Counted from the first letter of the stretch, positions 22,623 to 33,712 are shown. The stretch: DNA of 64,000 nt from Dillenia suffruticosa (GCA_033439265.1 JAVTVX010000034.1:19978501-20042500); one strand, 5' to 3'. Translations and numbers: made by a program. The notes: generated by a model not told the origin, from the sequence alone.

Positions 22623-23735
22623 AACTAAATCATATTATTATGAAAAAGTACAAATTCAACTTTAAAATGGTAATATAAATACATTAATCATGAGTTTTTT
22701 AAATTTTCAAAAAATTTCAAGTTTGGTGATTAACGGTATTTTTATTTTAATGTTATGTAAAATTTTTAGGGCATATATAAAAATACTCTGATTTAATGTT
22801 ATGATATTTGAAAAATTATAATTTTAAAAATACTAAGAAAAAATTATTTTACAAATATTTTTAGATTAAAAAAATACAGACACTAAAATTGACAGAGCTA
22901 CCTACAAACAGAATTACCAAGGTAGTTCTGTGAAGTGCAGAACTATCTACGTAGTTCTACCAAGTACAGAACTATCTTTGTAGTTCTGCGAAGTACAGAA
23001 CCACTAGGGTGGTTCTGTAAAGTATAGAACTATCCATATAGTTCTGCGAAATACAGAACCATCAAAATAGTTTTGCACAACTACCAAGATAGTTCTGCCA
23101 AGTGCAGAACTATAAAGATAATTTAATATTCAATTTAACATTTTATAAAATTTTTAGTTTTAATTTAATACTACAAGTGATCAACAATTTGAATATATAT
23201 AAAAAATATTTAATATTTAATATATAAATTATTAAATATTTATTTTTAATATTACAAATTAGTATTAATACTAGAAAAATATTAATATTGTAACAATTAA
23301 ATATTTAAAATATGTAATATTTTATTTTGAAACCTGAAGTATTAATATTTAATATATTAAAATATTAATACTAAAATTTATATTTTAAAATGTTTTACAA
23401 TTAACAAAATTTAAACAACTCTTATTATACGACCTTGGTGAGTTACCATTCAGAAACTTTACAAAATTTAGCCCCACAAAAAAAAAAATTTCATCGACGA
23501 AGGCATTACAAATATTTTAGATATTTTTAATACCATCACAAAATTTTTTAATTAAATTATTTTTTTTGCACAGTTTTATAATATGATGCTTTTAATTTTT
23601 TTAATCAAAAATATTTTCAAACTTTTTTACTTGATATTTTTATAATTTTAAATAAATATTATTTTATCAAAATCACAATGTATGAAGTCACTAAAAAAAA
23701 AAAAAATCATCATCAAGTGTGAAGTCACTTCTGTA
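22623..23735 (+). repeat. Large direct repeat, copy 2
   Basis: Colinear with 21385-22620, with its palindrome cluster at 22900-23115. Confidence 0.85.
22900..23115. repeat. Palindrome-repeat cluster 9
   Basis: Six full hairpins of TAGTTCTGCGAAGTACAGAAC type. Several arms extend to 10-11 bp when the flanking GGTA/TACC is included. Confidence 0.85.
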
Positions 23736-23936
23736 TCGATCAGTATTTTTATTTTAATATTGTGAAAAATTTTTAGTGCATATATAAAAATATTTTGATT
23801 TAATGTTGTGATATTAGAAAAATTATAATTTTAAAAATATTAAGAAAATTTTATTTTACAGATATTTTTAGATTAAAAAAATACAGACACTAAAATTGAC
23901 AAAACTATCTGCGAAGTGCAGAACCATGAGCGTGGC

Positions 23937-25408
23937 TGATAGGGTTTAAATAAGTGTAATATTTGCGATTGATTTTGTATTATTTTTGAATAAATATTAC
24001 ACTAATATTTATGTTTTGTGACATTTGATTTAGGAGGAGACTTATTTTGGAAAATGAAGAAAAATGAGCTAAATTGGAGCAATTTTGTAAAGTATGGAAA
24101 ATTGGACAGTAATGCTCTTTCATTAGCACGTGGGCACGTGGATTTCAAGAGGCAAGCAAGAGGTTTTGAAGATCTACTGCAGTAAAAACTTCCTTTCCTA
24201 GTTACACATTCAAGAGGAAGTTGGGATGGAATTGAAGATATTGAAGAATTTTATTCCATTCCTAATATTTAGGAAAAGAAATTTTTAAAGATGTAAATTT
24301 GTTAGATATTATGTTTTAGGAATTTTACTTTTTACTTTTTACTTTCTTTTTATTTATTTAGTAGTTATTAAGGTTAAAAATATTTACTTTTTACAAATAG
24401 GAAAAATCCTATGTTCTTTAGGGTTTCTACTCATATATATATATAGCAGTATTCCAAACCTTGGAGAGAACCTTGGAGGAGGCAGCCAGGCAGCCCCTTG
24501 GGGGCAGCACTATTCACGTCTACAGTAGCAGCCTTAGCCGGGAGAGAAATTCTTTGTTCTTTTCTTCATTTCTTAGAAGCAATATTCATTTTTTATGAAT
24601 TTTCTTTTTATTATGCTTTGTTTTTAATTTATTTTTCTAGTCAAAGGATTATTGAAGTCTTGATGAATAATGATTGTGAGATCTAAATGATCTTATTTGC
24701 TTGATATTTGTGGGTATTTATTTAATCTCTATACTTAGTGTTTATGATTGTTTTGGGATTGTTAAATAGAGGCCTATGTTTGATAACTCTAGAATAGTCT
24801 ACAACCATTTAAAAATAGCAAGGTTTGTGTATTTTTAATGAAGTGGTAATTGACATAATTTTATGGCCTCGCAAGCGGTAGGATTTATGTCAAGAGATTA
24901 GGTAATCTAATTTAAATAAATCCAGGTTGGAATTTACTGATTAGAATTGGGTTTCTCTAGATCTTAATGCTGTCGGAACATTAAATCCAACGAGGGTCTC
25001 TTGGGTTGTCTTTCGATTAGGGAAGTAATTAACGATGGTATCTTGATTACCGAAAAAGTACGGAGAGATTGGTCGCTTCGTGGTACTTAGCGGCTATAAC
25101 CAATTTATTCGCATAATATCGAGTAATTTTTGTATCGATGATCACTCAAATACATCAAGATAGAAATAACTCCTTTGGCTAGGTTTTCTCTCATTGATAT
25201 CCATTCTTTTAATTGGCATTATTTAGTTGTTTTATTTTAGTTAATTTATTTATTTTTGTTAGATTTAGATCATCTCTCAAACCCCCCATATTTTCATTTT
25301 CTTTGAAAGAGATAAATCTACCGTTCCCTGTGGATTCGACCCTGCTCACCCTAGACTCGTCTTTAGTGAAGTAGGTAATTTTATTTTTGGTTGTTTGACG
25401 ACACACCA
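23937..25408 (+). mobile_element. Solo LTR, gypsy-type, inside a palindrome array
   Basis: 1,472 bp beginning TGATAGGGTTTAAATAAG and ending GACGACACACCA, absent from the two sister repeats at the same point. Flanks are GTGGC (23932-23936) and GTGGT (25409-25413), a 5-bp target duplication with one mismatch. It contains a TATA run (24434-24445) and, near the 3' end, CCCTGTGGATTCGACCCTG, a phrase typical of the end of plant gypsy LTRs. There is no internal region, so it is best read as the product of LTR-LTR recombination. Open frames inside are not genes. Confidence 0.87.
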
Positions 25409-25575
25409 GTGGTTCTGCGAAGTGCAGAACCAACATAGTAGTTCTGCGAAGTGCAGAACCACCAGGATGGTTCTGCGAAGTGCAGAACTACCCTTGTAGT
25501 TCTGCGAAGTGCTAAACCACTAAGGTGGTTCTGCTTTTCTACCAAGATGTTCTGCCAAGTGCAGAACTACCAAGA
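25409..25575. repeat. Palindrome-repeat cluster 10 (right half)
   Basis: Cleanest array: GGTTCTGC-GAAGT-GCAGAACC and close variants at a period of about 32-33 bp. Spacers such as ACCAGGATGGT are themselves inverted repeats. The left half of the same array is at 23900-23936, beyond the solo LTR. Confidence 0.88.
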
Positions 25576-26271
25576 TAATTTAATATTCAACTTAATATTT
25601 TATAAATTTTTTAATTTTAATTTAATATTACAAGTAATAAACAATTTGGATATATATAAAAAATATTTAATATTTAATATATAAATTATTAAATAGTAAT
25701 TTTTAATATTACAAATTAATATTAATACTAAAAAAAATATTAATGTTGTAAGAATAAAATATTTAAAATATGTAATATTTTATTTTAAAACCTGAAGTAT
25801 TAATATTTAATATATTAAAATATTAATGCCAAAATTTATATATTAAAAAGTTTTACAATTTGTAAAATTTAAAAATTCTTATTAGTCGGCCTCGGTGGAC
25901 TGCTATTCAAAAACTTTACAAAATTTAGCCCTTTAAAAAAAAATTTCGTCGAAGAAGGCATTACAAATATTTTAGATATTTTTAATACAATCATAAAATT
26001 TTTTAATCAAATTATTATTTAATTTTCATAGTATTATAATATGACACTTTTAATTTTTTTAATAAAAAATATTTTCAAATTTTTTAATTTGATATTTTTA
26101 TAATCTTAAATAAATATTATTTTATCAAAATCACAATTTATGAAATCACTAAAGAAAAATTAAAACAAAAAAAAAAATCACCATCAAGTACGAAGTCACC
26201 CTTGCGTCGATGAAGCTATATATTTTGGTCGACGAAACATTCACACTCATTGTTTTTCTTCCCATCTAGAT

Positions 26272-27445
26272 TATATGCAGTTGTAAAAGTGCATGCAATA
26301 TAATAATTTTATTATAGATTTTATAATTAAACAATCATCAAATTCATGATCCATATATTAACTAATAAAAAGAAAACACCTCATGTTCGATCAGGAGAGT
26401 TATTCGGCAAGTGCCTGTGGAGTATATTTGTTCGGCTATTGCGTATTCGATAATAGAGTAGCTATTCTGTTGCAAGTCCTTGTCCTGCGCTCATTTCATT
26501 GTTCAATTACCTCTGAGTTACAAGTACGAGTGTGCTAACAAAAGTTTATAATTTTTATTCGGATAATTTTCTATTTAAAATCATTAATTTCAAATTTCAA
26601 ATTTTATTAATATTGATAAAAATTAATTCAATGATATCATTTAAATATATCAAAAAAGAAAAAATTAATAGGGAGTGAGATAAGAAGAGGAAAAAAAAAA
26701 GGAAATTGCAGAACCAAGTTCTGCACTGCAAAACTAGGTAATTCTACGATTTGCAGAACTAGGAAGTTCTGCGATATGCAGAAGGCGATCTGCAAAACTA
26801 GGAAGTTCTGCGATATGCAGAAGGCGATCTGCATAACTAGGTAGTTATGCGATATGCAGAACTAGGTAGTTCTGCGTTATGCAAAACTAAAAAAAATATT
26901 TCCTATGACAAATTTTTAGATTTACATTGGTGTTTTAAAAATAATATTTAAGAAGTGCATGAGATGGATTAAAATTTTCATTTCTGATTAATCTATTATT
27001 TATACACAAATTATTAAAAATTATTTACTTTTTTATGTATTTTTGTGTGGATGGACATATTTTATTTAAAGCAACAAAAAAACGTTTTTTTTTTTTTACA
27101 AACTTTCAGATTTTTTGAGAAATAACATTCGAGAAAATTTAAAAAGTTTATGAATCAATTTATTAAAAATTTATCTTTATTCATACACAAACTATATAAA
27201 CTGAAAAATAAAAAATAAAAGCAAATTTAAAATCACTCCCGAAACCCCAAACCCATTTTTGTCCACCTCGACTAAGCTTTTCTACCTTCGCCAATAAATT
27301 TTTTTTTTTAATTATCTATATATAAAGATAAATTTATAAGAAAAAAATTACTAACCTGGACTATCGTCTCGACCAATTGATATATTGAACGAAGTTCTAC
27401 GCTGTTCAAAGCAACTTTCTTTTTTTTTCCCTCATCTATTTATCT
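26272..27445 (+). repeat. Second large direct repeat, copy 1
   Basis: About 1.1 kb starting near TGCAGTTGTAAAAGTGCATG and repeated at 27446-28375. It contains palindrome cluster 11 (26700-26890). Copies share CTGTTGCAAGTC, TGTCCTGCGCTCATTTC and ATGATCCATATATTAACT. Confidence 0.85.
26700..26890. repeat. Palindrome-repeat cluster 11
   Basis: Units AGTTCTGCGATATGCAGAAG and GGCGATCTGCAAAACTAGG, including a tandem 48-bp duplication (26763-26858). The loop here is GATAT or GATTT rather than GAAGT, so it is a sub-family distinct from clusters 8-10. Confidence 0.85.
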
Positions 27446-28375
27446 TGGCATGCAGTTGTAAAAGTGCATGCAATATAATAATTTTATTATAGTTTTTATA
27501 ATTGAACAATCATCAAATTCATGATCCATATATTAACTCATAAAAACAAAACACCTCTTGTTCAATCATGAGAGTTATTTGGCAAGTGCTTGTGGAGTTT
27601 ATCTATTCGACTATTGGGTATTTGATCATAGAGTAGTTGTTCTGTTGCAAGTCGTTGTCCTGCGCTCATTTCGATGTTCAATTACCTCTGACTGACAAGT
27701 ACGAGTGTTGCTAACAAAAGTTTTTAATTTTTTCTAGGTAATTTTCTATTTAAAATCCTTAATTTCAAATTTCAAATTTTATTAATAGTGATAAAAATTA
27801 ATTCAATGATATCATCTAAATATATCAAAAAAGAAAAAATTAATAAGGAGTGAGATAAGAAGAAGAAGAAAGAAAAGGAAATTGTAGTTCTGCGATTTGC
27901 AGAACTTGGAAGTTCTGCGATGTGCAGAACAAGGTAGTTCTGCGATGTGCAGAACTTGGTAGTTCTGCGATTTGCAGAACTTGGTAGTTCTGCGATTTGC
28001 AGAACTAGGAAGTTCTGTGATATGCAGAAGGCGATCTGCAGAACTAGGTAGTTTTGCCATTTGCAAAACTAGGTAGTTCTGAGTTATGCAGAACAAAAAA
28101 AAAAATGTTTCCTATGACAGATTTTTAGATTTACAATGGTGTTTTAAAAATAATATTTAAGAAGTGCATGAGCTAGATTAAAATTTCATTTCTGATTAAT
28201 CTGTTATTTATACACAAATTATTAAAAATATTTACTTTTTTATGTATTTTTGTGTGGATGGATATATTTTATTTAAAGCAACAAAAAAACTTTTCTTTTT
28301 GGACAAACTTTCGGATTTTTTGGAAATAATATTTGAGAAAATTTAAAAAGTTCATGTACCAATTTATTAAAATCT
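27446..28375 (+). repeat. Second large direct repeat, copy 2
   Basis: Colinear with 26272-27445, minus about 0.2 kb of the tail. Contains cluster 12. Confidence 0.85.
27885..28097. repeat. Palindrome-repeat cluster 12, 25-bp tandem array
   Basis: A regular array of AGTTCTGCGATTTGCAGAAC plus a 5-bp spacer (TTGGT, TAGGA or AAGGT), about eight units. One unit (28050-28070) reads AGTTTTGCCATTTGCAAAAC, with matching changes in both arms. Confidence 0.9.
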
Positions 28376-28840
28376 AATGGGATATTGCTGTGCCTTGCGC
28401 ATCGGAGATTGAAGAGTGGTGTCACATGATCTTGTGTGTTTTCTATGACTCTCCTTCTGCTTGTATATAAACGGAACAAATCAACAGAGGAAGAGATTGT
28501 ACTGTTTCTCTGCCTTTTTCTTTCTATATGTAGGTGAGGCAAATGGAGATGATGATGGCTTTTTTTTTTTGTGTTTTAAACATTTATTTGTTTTGTTCAA
28601 AACTTGTTTGTTGCTCTTTGCGTTGTTTTCTATAAAAGCCATGGTTATCGTTTGATTTCTTGATATGTCATGAATTTTGAAAAATATAATGAATGGTAAC
28701 TGATATTTGATGCTCGATTGGATTTTAGGGATGGAGACTTGTTGGGAGAGAGAGACAGATGGAGGAAGTGAGAGAGAAGAGTGAGATTTGGGGTTCGCAG
28801 AACAGGCGCTCGCACAACAGGCAACACTTGTTATTAAATG
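28376..28840 (+). repeat. Segment related to 16375-17900
   Basis: Shares GGCAAATGGAGATGATGATG, AAACATTTATTTGTTTTG and a later TTTGAAAAAT...CTGATATTTGATGCTCGATT block with the region at 16400-17815, in the same order and orientation. It may mark a second copy of the leader of the palindrome domain. Confidence 0.5.
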
Positions 28841-29139
28841 TTAACAATATTTAGTCTACAATGAACTGTTGAATGGGGAACCGGCGCACGTAGAACAGGG
28901 GTTCATAGGACAGACAATGCCCATCATTAGATGTTAACAATATTGAGCCTGAAATGAAGCAACAAAATGATGTTATTATGTAAAAGAAGGTGGATTTACA
29001 ATCCATGGTTCAGAGATCAATTTGCGATTAGTAAAATTAATAAAATCTGAAATTTTGGATTGATGGGTTTCAGCCAAAGAGCCAAAGAATAACACTCATA
29101 ACCATTGAGATAAGTGACAACCATTGAACTGCAGAACAG

Positions 29140-29360
29140 GCAGACGCAGGAGAGGATTCATAGAACTACTTAATGTAAATGCAGAACTACCTTTTTTTAT
29201 ATATATAATGGTGTGCAGAACAACTTAATGTAAATATAGAACTACTTTTTTTTTTTAATAGTATGTATAAAGAAATACTTTTTTTTCCTTTTTTTTTTAT
29301 AATGGCATGCAGAACCACAACATATCCCAAGTAAACTATTATGTAGATGCAGAACTATAT
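29140..29360. repeat. Palindrome-repeat cluster 13, half-units
   Basis: ATGCAGAACTAC and GCATGCAGAACCAC half-units spaced by T-runs, mirror image of the A-run clusters at 17.9 and 21.1 kb. Related one-armed words (TTCGCAGAACAGGC) occur at 28793-28920. Confidence 0.65.
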
Positions 29361-29784
29361 TTTTTAGATAAAATATTAACTTGTAATATTGAATGTAAAA
29401 ATATTAAATAATAATGCAAAACTACATCATTTAAATTCAATAATTTAATTTAAGCAAACTTATCAAAATTTTTATCTGATTTTGAAATTGTATAAGGAAA
29501 AAAAATTTAAATTAATAAATATTTGTTTAACATTAAATATATTATACTAAAATAGATAAAATATATGATGTTCAGATGGAAAACATATTTGTATAGTGTT
29601 ATATTTAAACATGTTTAAATGTATGTTGTTGGAGTTTATAAAAAAAAAAAAAGAAAAAATGAATAAGTTTATAGATTTTTAAATTAACAAGATCAATATA
29701 TCATGTTAATTTATAGTATAAAATGTAAAAAAAAAAAAAAAAATTAATAGCAAACTGAAACTATTGTGGTTTATTAGAGTTTAT

Positions 29785-29960
29785 ATCAGGCATAGTACAG
29801 AACGATTGTGGTTCTACACTATGCAGAACTACCGTGGTTCTGCACACTACAGAACTACCGTCATTCTACACTATGCAGAACTATAGTTATGCGGCATAGA
29901 ACCACGGTGGTTCTGCAGAGCACCAAGTGGTCGTACCAAGTGGTTCTGCACTATACAAAA
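29785..29960. repeat. Palindrome-repeat cluster 14
   Basis: Units such as GTGGTTCTACACTATGCAGAAC and TACCGTGGTTCTGCACACTAC. Spacer TACCGTGGTT-like, similar to cluster 6 at 20.5 kb. Confidence 0.8.
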
Positions 29961-30375
29961 ATATTAAATAATAAACCAAAACTACATTAATCAATTATCA
30001 AAATATTTTTATAAAATAAAAAATTATTTCAAAACTGGAATATTTAAATTTTAGTATTTAGATATTTAAATAAAATATTAACTTGTAATATAAAATGTAA
30101 AAATATTAAATAATAACGCAAAACTATATCATTTAAATTCAATAATTTAATTTAAACAAACTTATAAAAAAATTTATCTGATTTGAAACTGTATAAGGAA
30201 AAAAAAACATTTAAATTAATAAATATTTGTTTAGAATTAAATATATTAGATTAGAATAGAAAAAATATATTATGTTAAAATGGAAAAAATATTTCTATGG
30301 TGTTATATTTAGATCTTGTAGTCATGTGACTCAACTATAGAGCAAAACTCATGTAGAAAGATCATCAAAAAATTA

Positions 30376-30460
30376 GTTCTGCACTCAGAACTATAGTTTG
30401 GCGGTGCAGAACAACGGTGGTTCTATGGAGCAGCAAGTAGTTATGCACTATGCAAATATA
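30376..30460. repeat. Palindrome-repeat cluster 15, last
   Basis: Few degenerate units (TTAGTTCTGCACTCAGAACT, GCGGTGCAGAACAACGG). Marks the right end of the palindrome domain. Confidence 0.7.
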
Positions 30461-31380
30461 TTATAATTATAAAATTATTATAATTTCAAATTAATTTTAA
30501 TATATTTTAAATTTTATTCGGATATTAATATTATAGAGATATTTTTTAATTTTAATTTAGGATATTTAATATTAAATCACTATTTAAATATTTAAATAAT
30601 GTATATAGTAGAAATACAATTTGTAAAAATTACAATTTAAAATTTTCAATTGATTACCAAGAACTTAACAATTGGAACTCTAATGGGAATTTAAAATTTG
30701 AGAGTATATCAATCAAAAGTTTAAGAAAGTTCCTCTACAGCCTAAAAGATAAAATCTATATTTATGTCTAAATCAATTATTTTCTTACATTTTAAAAGGT
30801 GTAGAAATCTGAAATGGTCATTCAAACTTTTACGATTATTAATTATACTAATTAATAAAATATTTGTCAATTTTCTTACAATTTTCAATATTTTGATTTA
30901 TGTTAATTTAACTCTTTATAAATTTAAAATTTAACACACTTTATAATAATAACAATATTTTAATTATTTTTTTCTACACTTATTTCCAATGGGTACATAA
31001 TCTCAATATTTCATACAAAATTCAAACTCCATACCACGCTTTCGTATTCAAACTCCACACTCGCATTCAAATTCTTTTGGTATGAGAAATAGGTAAGTCG
31101 AGAGACTACTGGTACTTTGAGGAACTCTCTTGGTAGACCTCTCGGTAAGCTGAAAGAGTACTTATATTTTGTAATCGAGAGAGTACTCATGAGACCCAGC
31201 ACTGAGAAACTTGCACCCAAAGACTTACACCGAGGGACACATGGCAACCGATGGACTCAGAGGGGCGCAAAATCTACTGAGAGACTCACAAAGACAAAAT
31301 GGGGCAGGACATATGGACATTAGCCGAAAGCCCTAATAAAATACCCACCATTTTCACTTAAATCCATTAGTTGAACAACT

Positions 31381-31424
<44 letters not shown>

Positions 31425-32031
31425 TTATATTCACTTCTTAAAAGTACATTAAAAATATTTATTAATTCATTTGTCATTTCTCGCCGTCCACTCTTTATTT
31501 CTAAAACCTTCTTATTCAAACTTATTATTTTAACTAAGAAATACCCTCACTTCAGTTGGTTGAAAGATGTTCAATATTTTTAGTAAGAGTTTTCTTCACA
31601 CTGTTACATCTCTTACTCTAAAAAACCTCACCTTGTCGAACAATAACTAAGAGATCTAAAGATTTTCTTAAACAATAACAGAGAAATGCCCAACACTTTA
31701 ACCGAGAGCGTCTTTATACCAATCTTTTAATTTATATTGATTTAACTTTGCAGAAATTCAAAATTCAATACACTTCATAACAAGAACATTTCAATTATTT
31801 TTTTACACTTATTTCTCCGATTAGCTCTAGGCGTCTCGATTTAATATCTTTTCGGTCAATATACTCTTAACTGCTCAAACTGTTAAGTTTTTAATTTCAA
31901 ACTCGTAGCACACTTTTCCTCTTTTAACTGCTGGTTATTCCTATATTTTATAGATTAAATATCCCACATGGCTCCTTTCGATTGATCGTTTACAATTTTT
32001 TTCAACGGACATTCAGGATCCGAATTCCACA
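30461..32031. other. AT-rich stretch without genes
   Basis: No recognisable coding sequence. A block of about 90 bp at 30900-30990 recurs in diverged form at 31725-31815 (shared TTTACACTTATTTC). A (TA)n microsatellite lies at about 31383-31420. Confidence 0.45.
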
Positions 32032-32061
32032 CCGCGCATCCGCGCAGTGTACTCCTCCTAG
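32032..32061 (+). mobile_element. Helitron-like 3' terminus
   Basis: CCGCGCATCCGCGC forms a short GC hairpin (GCGC-ATCC-GCGC), followed about 12 nt later by CTAG at 32058-32061 and then a T. Plant Helitrons end in exactly this way: a GC hairpin, a short gap, CTRR, inserted between A and T. I did not find a confident 5' TC end, so the size of the element is unknown. Confidence 0.6.
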
Positions 32062-32674
32062 TTAGCTACAATTCAAGCAATGATTAGTTCCATAAAAATT
32101 TATTTAAAATTTATTTAAAAAGAAATTTACCTATTAACAAGACACAAGATACACAAAGAAGGCAACAAGTTCATGATGACTCTGGCCTCAGCAAATCCAA
32201 AAGTTTAAAGGACTGATATCTTAACATACAATGAGCAAGAAAGAAAAATGAAAAAGAAATTGAAAAATTGAAAACCCTAGATTCAATTCCTTCTCCATCA
32301 AATCCAGAACTTCAACCAAATTATAGGGCAAGTACAAAAAAAAAAGAAACATAATCAGAACAGATAGATAAAGAAAGAAACCCTAGTTGAACTCCGAAAA
32401 TTTTAAACCCTAAATCGTAACAAATCTAAGCTTTGCAAAATGCAAAGCGAGGGAAAACTCACCGAAAGAGAAATGATGAAGATGGGAAGTTGTGCGAGCC
32501 ACACCTCCTTCTCTCGCTGTGCCTAAAACAGAGAAAGATAATGTACCAGAGATAGAGGGAGAAGAACTGAACGAAGGTGAAGATGACGATGAGGTGGAAA
32601 AGAGAAGAGAGAGGGAGGGAAGACAAACTTGAGAGAGACATACTTAATTGATTTGTATGGCGATGAGTCGTACT
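32062..32674. other. Possible 5' UTR of an unidentified minus-strand gene
   Basis: Purine-rich sequence with the minus-strand exon-like end TTCTCTTTCG followed by GTGAGTTTTC, a good donor, at about 32452-32466. ACCCTA-like words (32274, 32382, 32408) are frequent in plant 5' UTRs. No coding exon could be identified. The hAT element is inserted just upstream in this orientation. Confidence 0.25.
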
Positions 32675-33704
32675 TAGGCCTGTTATGACACCAGGGTCGA
32701 GCTCGGGTATCACAATACCCGAGCTCGGCTCGATTGTTCATCAAGTGAGCTCGAGCTTATCGAGCAGGTCATTCTAGAGCTCGAGCTCGACTCGAGGTGT
32801 CATCGACGAGCTCGAGCTCGAGTGTCACGGGTCTCGTGGGGTAACACCCAAACCCAAACCCAAACCCAAACCCGGGCCCATGCCCGCGCCCACTACAACA
32901 CCCAAACTCGCGCCTGAAACCAAAACCGAGATTCGGGCAGAACAGAAGGCAACTCAAAACCCTAGAGAGAGAGAGACAGAGAGACAAAGACAAAGAGTTT
33001 ACCTTGATTCAAGGAGACGGAAGGCGAGAGCTAAACGGATGGCGATGGTGAGAGGAGAAGGAGACCGAGACCGAAACCGAGATTCGGGCAGAGCAGAAAG
33101 CAACTCAAAAACCCTAAAGAGAGAGAGTGAGACAGAGAGAGAGAGAGAGAGAGGGAGAGCTTACCTTTGATTCGGAGACTAAAGGCAGATTATCGTACAC
33201 AGTAGCCGATGGCGATGGTGAGCAGAGGAGGAGACCATAGCGTGATGGTCAGAGGAGGAGGAGACCATTGCGTGAGGAGGCGGAGACCATTGCGTGAGGA
33301 GGCAAACACGATGGCGAGAGAGCAGAGACTTTTGATCGCCCTTTGATGGTGAGAGAGCAGACCTTCGATCGCCCTTTGATCTCAATGGTGAGAGAGCAGA
33401 CCTTCAATCACCATCGCGGACCTTCAATTACCCTTCGCCCTTCGCCCTTCGCCCTTCGCCCTTCGAGTGGAGACGGGTATGCGGCTAGGAAACGATAGGA
33501 AGGGCAGGGGTTAGGTTTTGAGAGGGCATCGGCTAGCTCGACAAGTTTCGAGCTTGAAGGAATATGGGCTCGAGCTCGAGCTCAAGATAGGAATCGCTGA
33601 GCTCGAGCTCGACCCGAGCTCGAGGTAACCGAGCTCGAGCTCGAGATTTGATCGGGTAGTATCACGGGTATCCGTGACACTACCCGGGTATTATAACAGG
33701 CCTA
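32675..33704. mobile_element. Non-autonomous hAT-like DNA transposon
   Basis: 1,030 bp with terminal inverted repeats TAGGCCTGTTAT / ATAACAGGCCTA and a perfect 8-bp target duplication GTCGTACT (32667-32674 and 33705-33712), the length expected for hAT transposons. Both subterminal regions are rich in GAGCTCGAGCTCG words in inverted arrangement. There is no transposase frame. The interior holds a (CCAAAC)n-like run (32847-32872), two related copies of a block beginning CCGAGATTCGGGCAGA (32925 and 33078), GA-rich runs, a GGAGGAGACCATTGCGTGA repeat and a (CGCCCTT)n run (33430-33460). Interior frames look like repeat shadows. Confidence 0.85.
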
Positions 33705-33712
33705 GTCGTACT

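Larger units (their letters stand above)
23739..26270 (+). repeat. Large direct repeat, copy 3, split by a solo LTR
   Basis: Colinear with copies 1 and 2 but 5'-truncated and interrupted at 23937-25408. Ends with CACCATCAAGTACGAAGTCACC and the following CATTCACACTCATTG-like text also seen at the end of copy 1. Confidence 0.82.

Noticed and set aside
24498..24686. Open frame in the middle of the palindrome domain
   Set aside because: It lies inside the solo LTR (23937-25408), downstream of its TATA run; LTR sequence, not a gene.
25409..28097. CRISPR-like appearance (regular short palindromic repeats with spacers)
   Set aside because: The spacers are repeated and palindromic rather than unique, no cas genes occur, and the surrounding DNA is plant nuclear sequence.
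32847..32872. Telomere-like CCCAAA repeats
   Set aside because: The unit is AACCCA rather than the plant telomere CCCTAAA, it is very short, and it lies within a hAT element.
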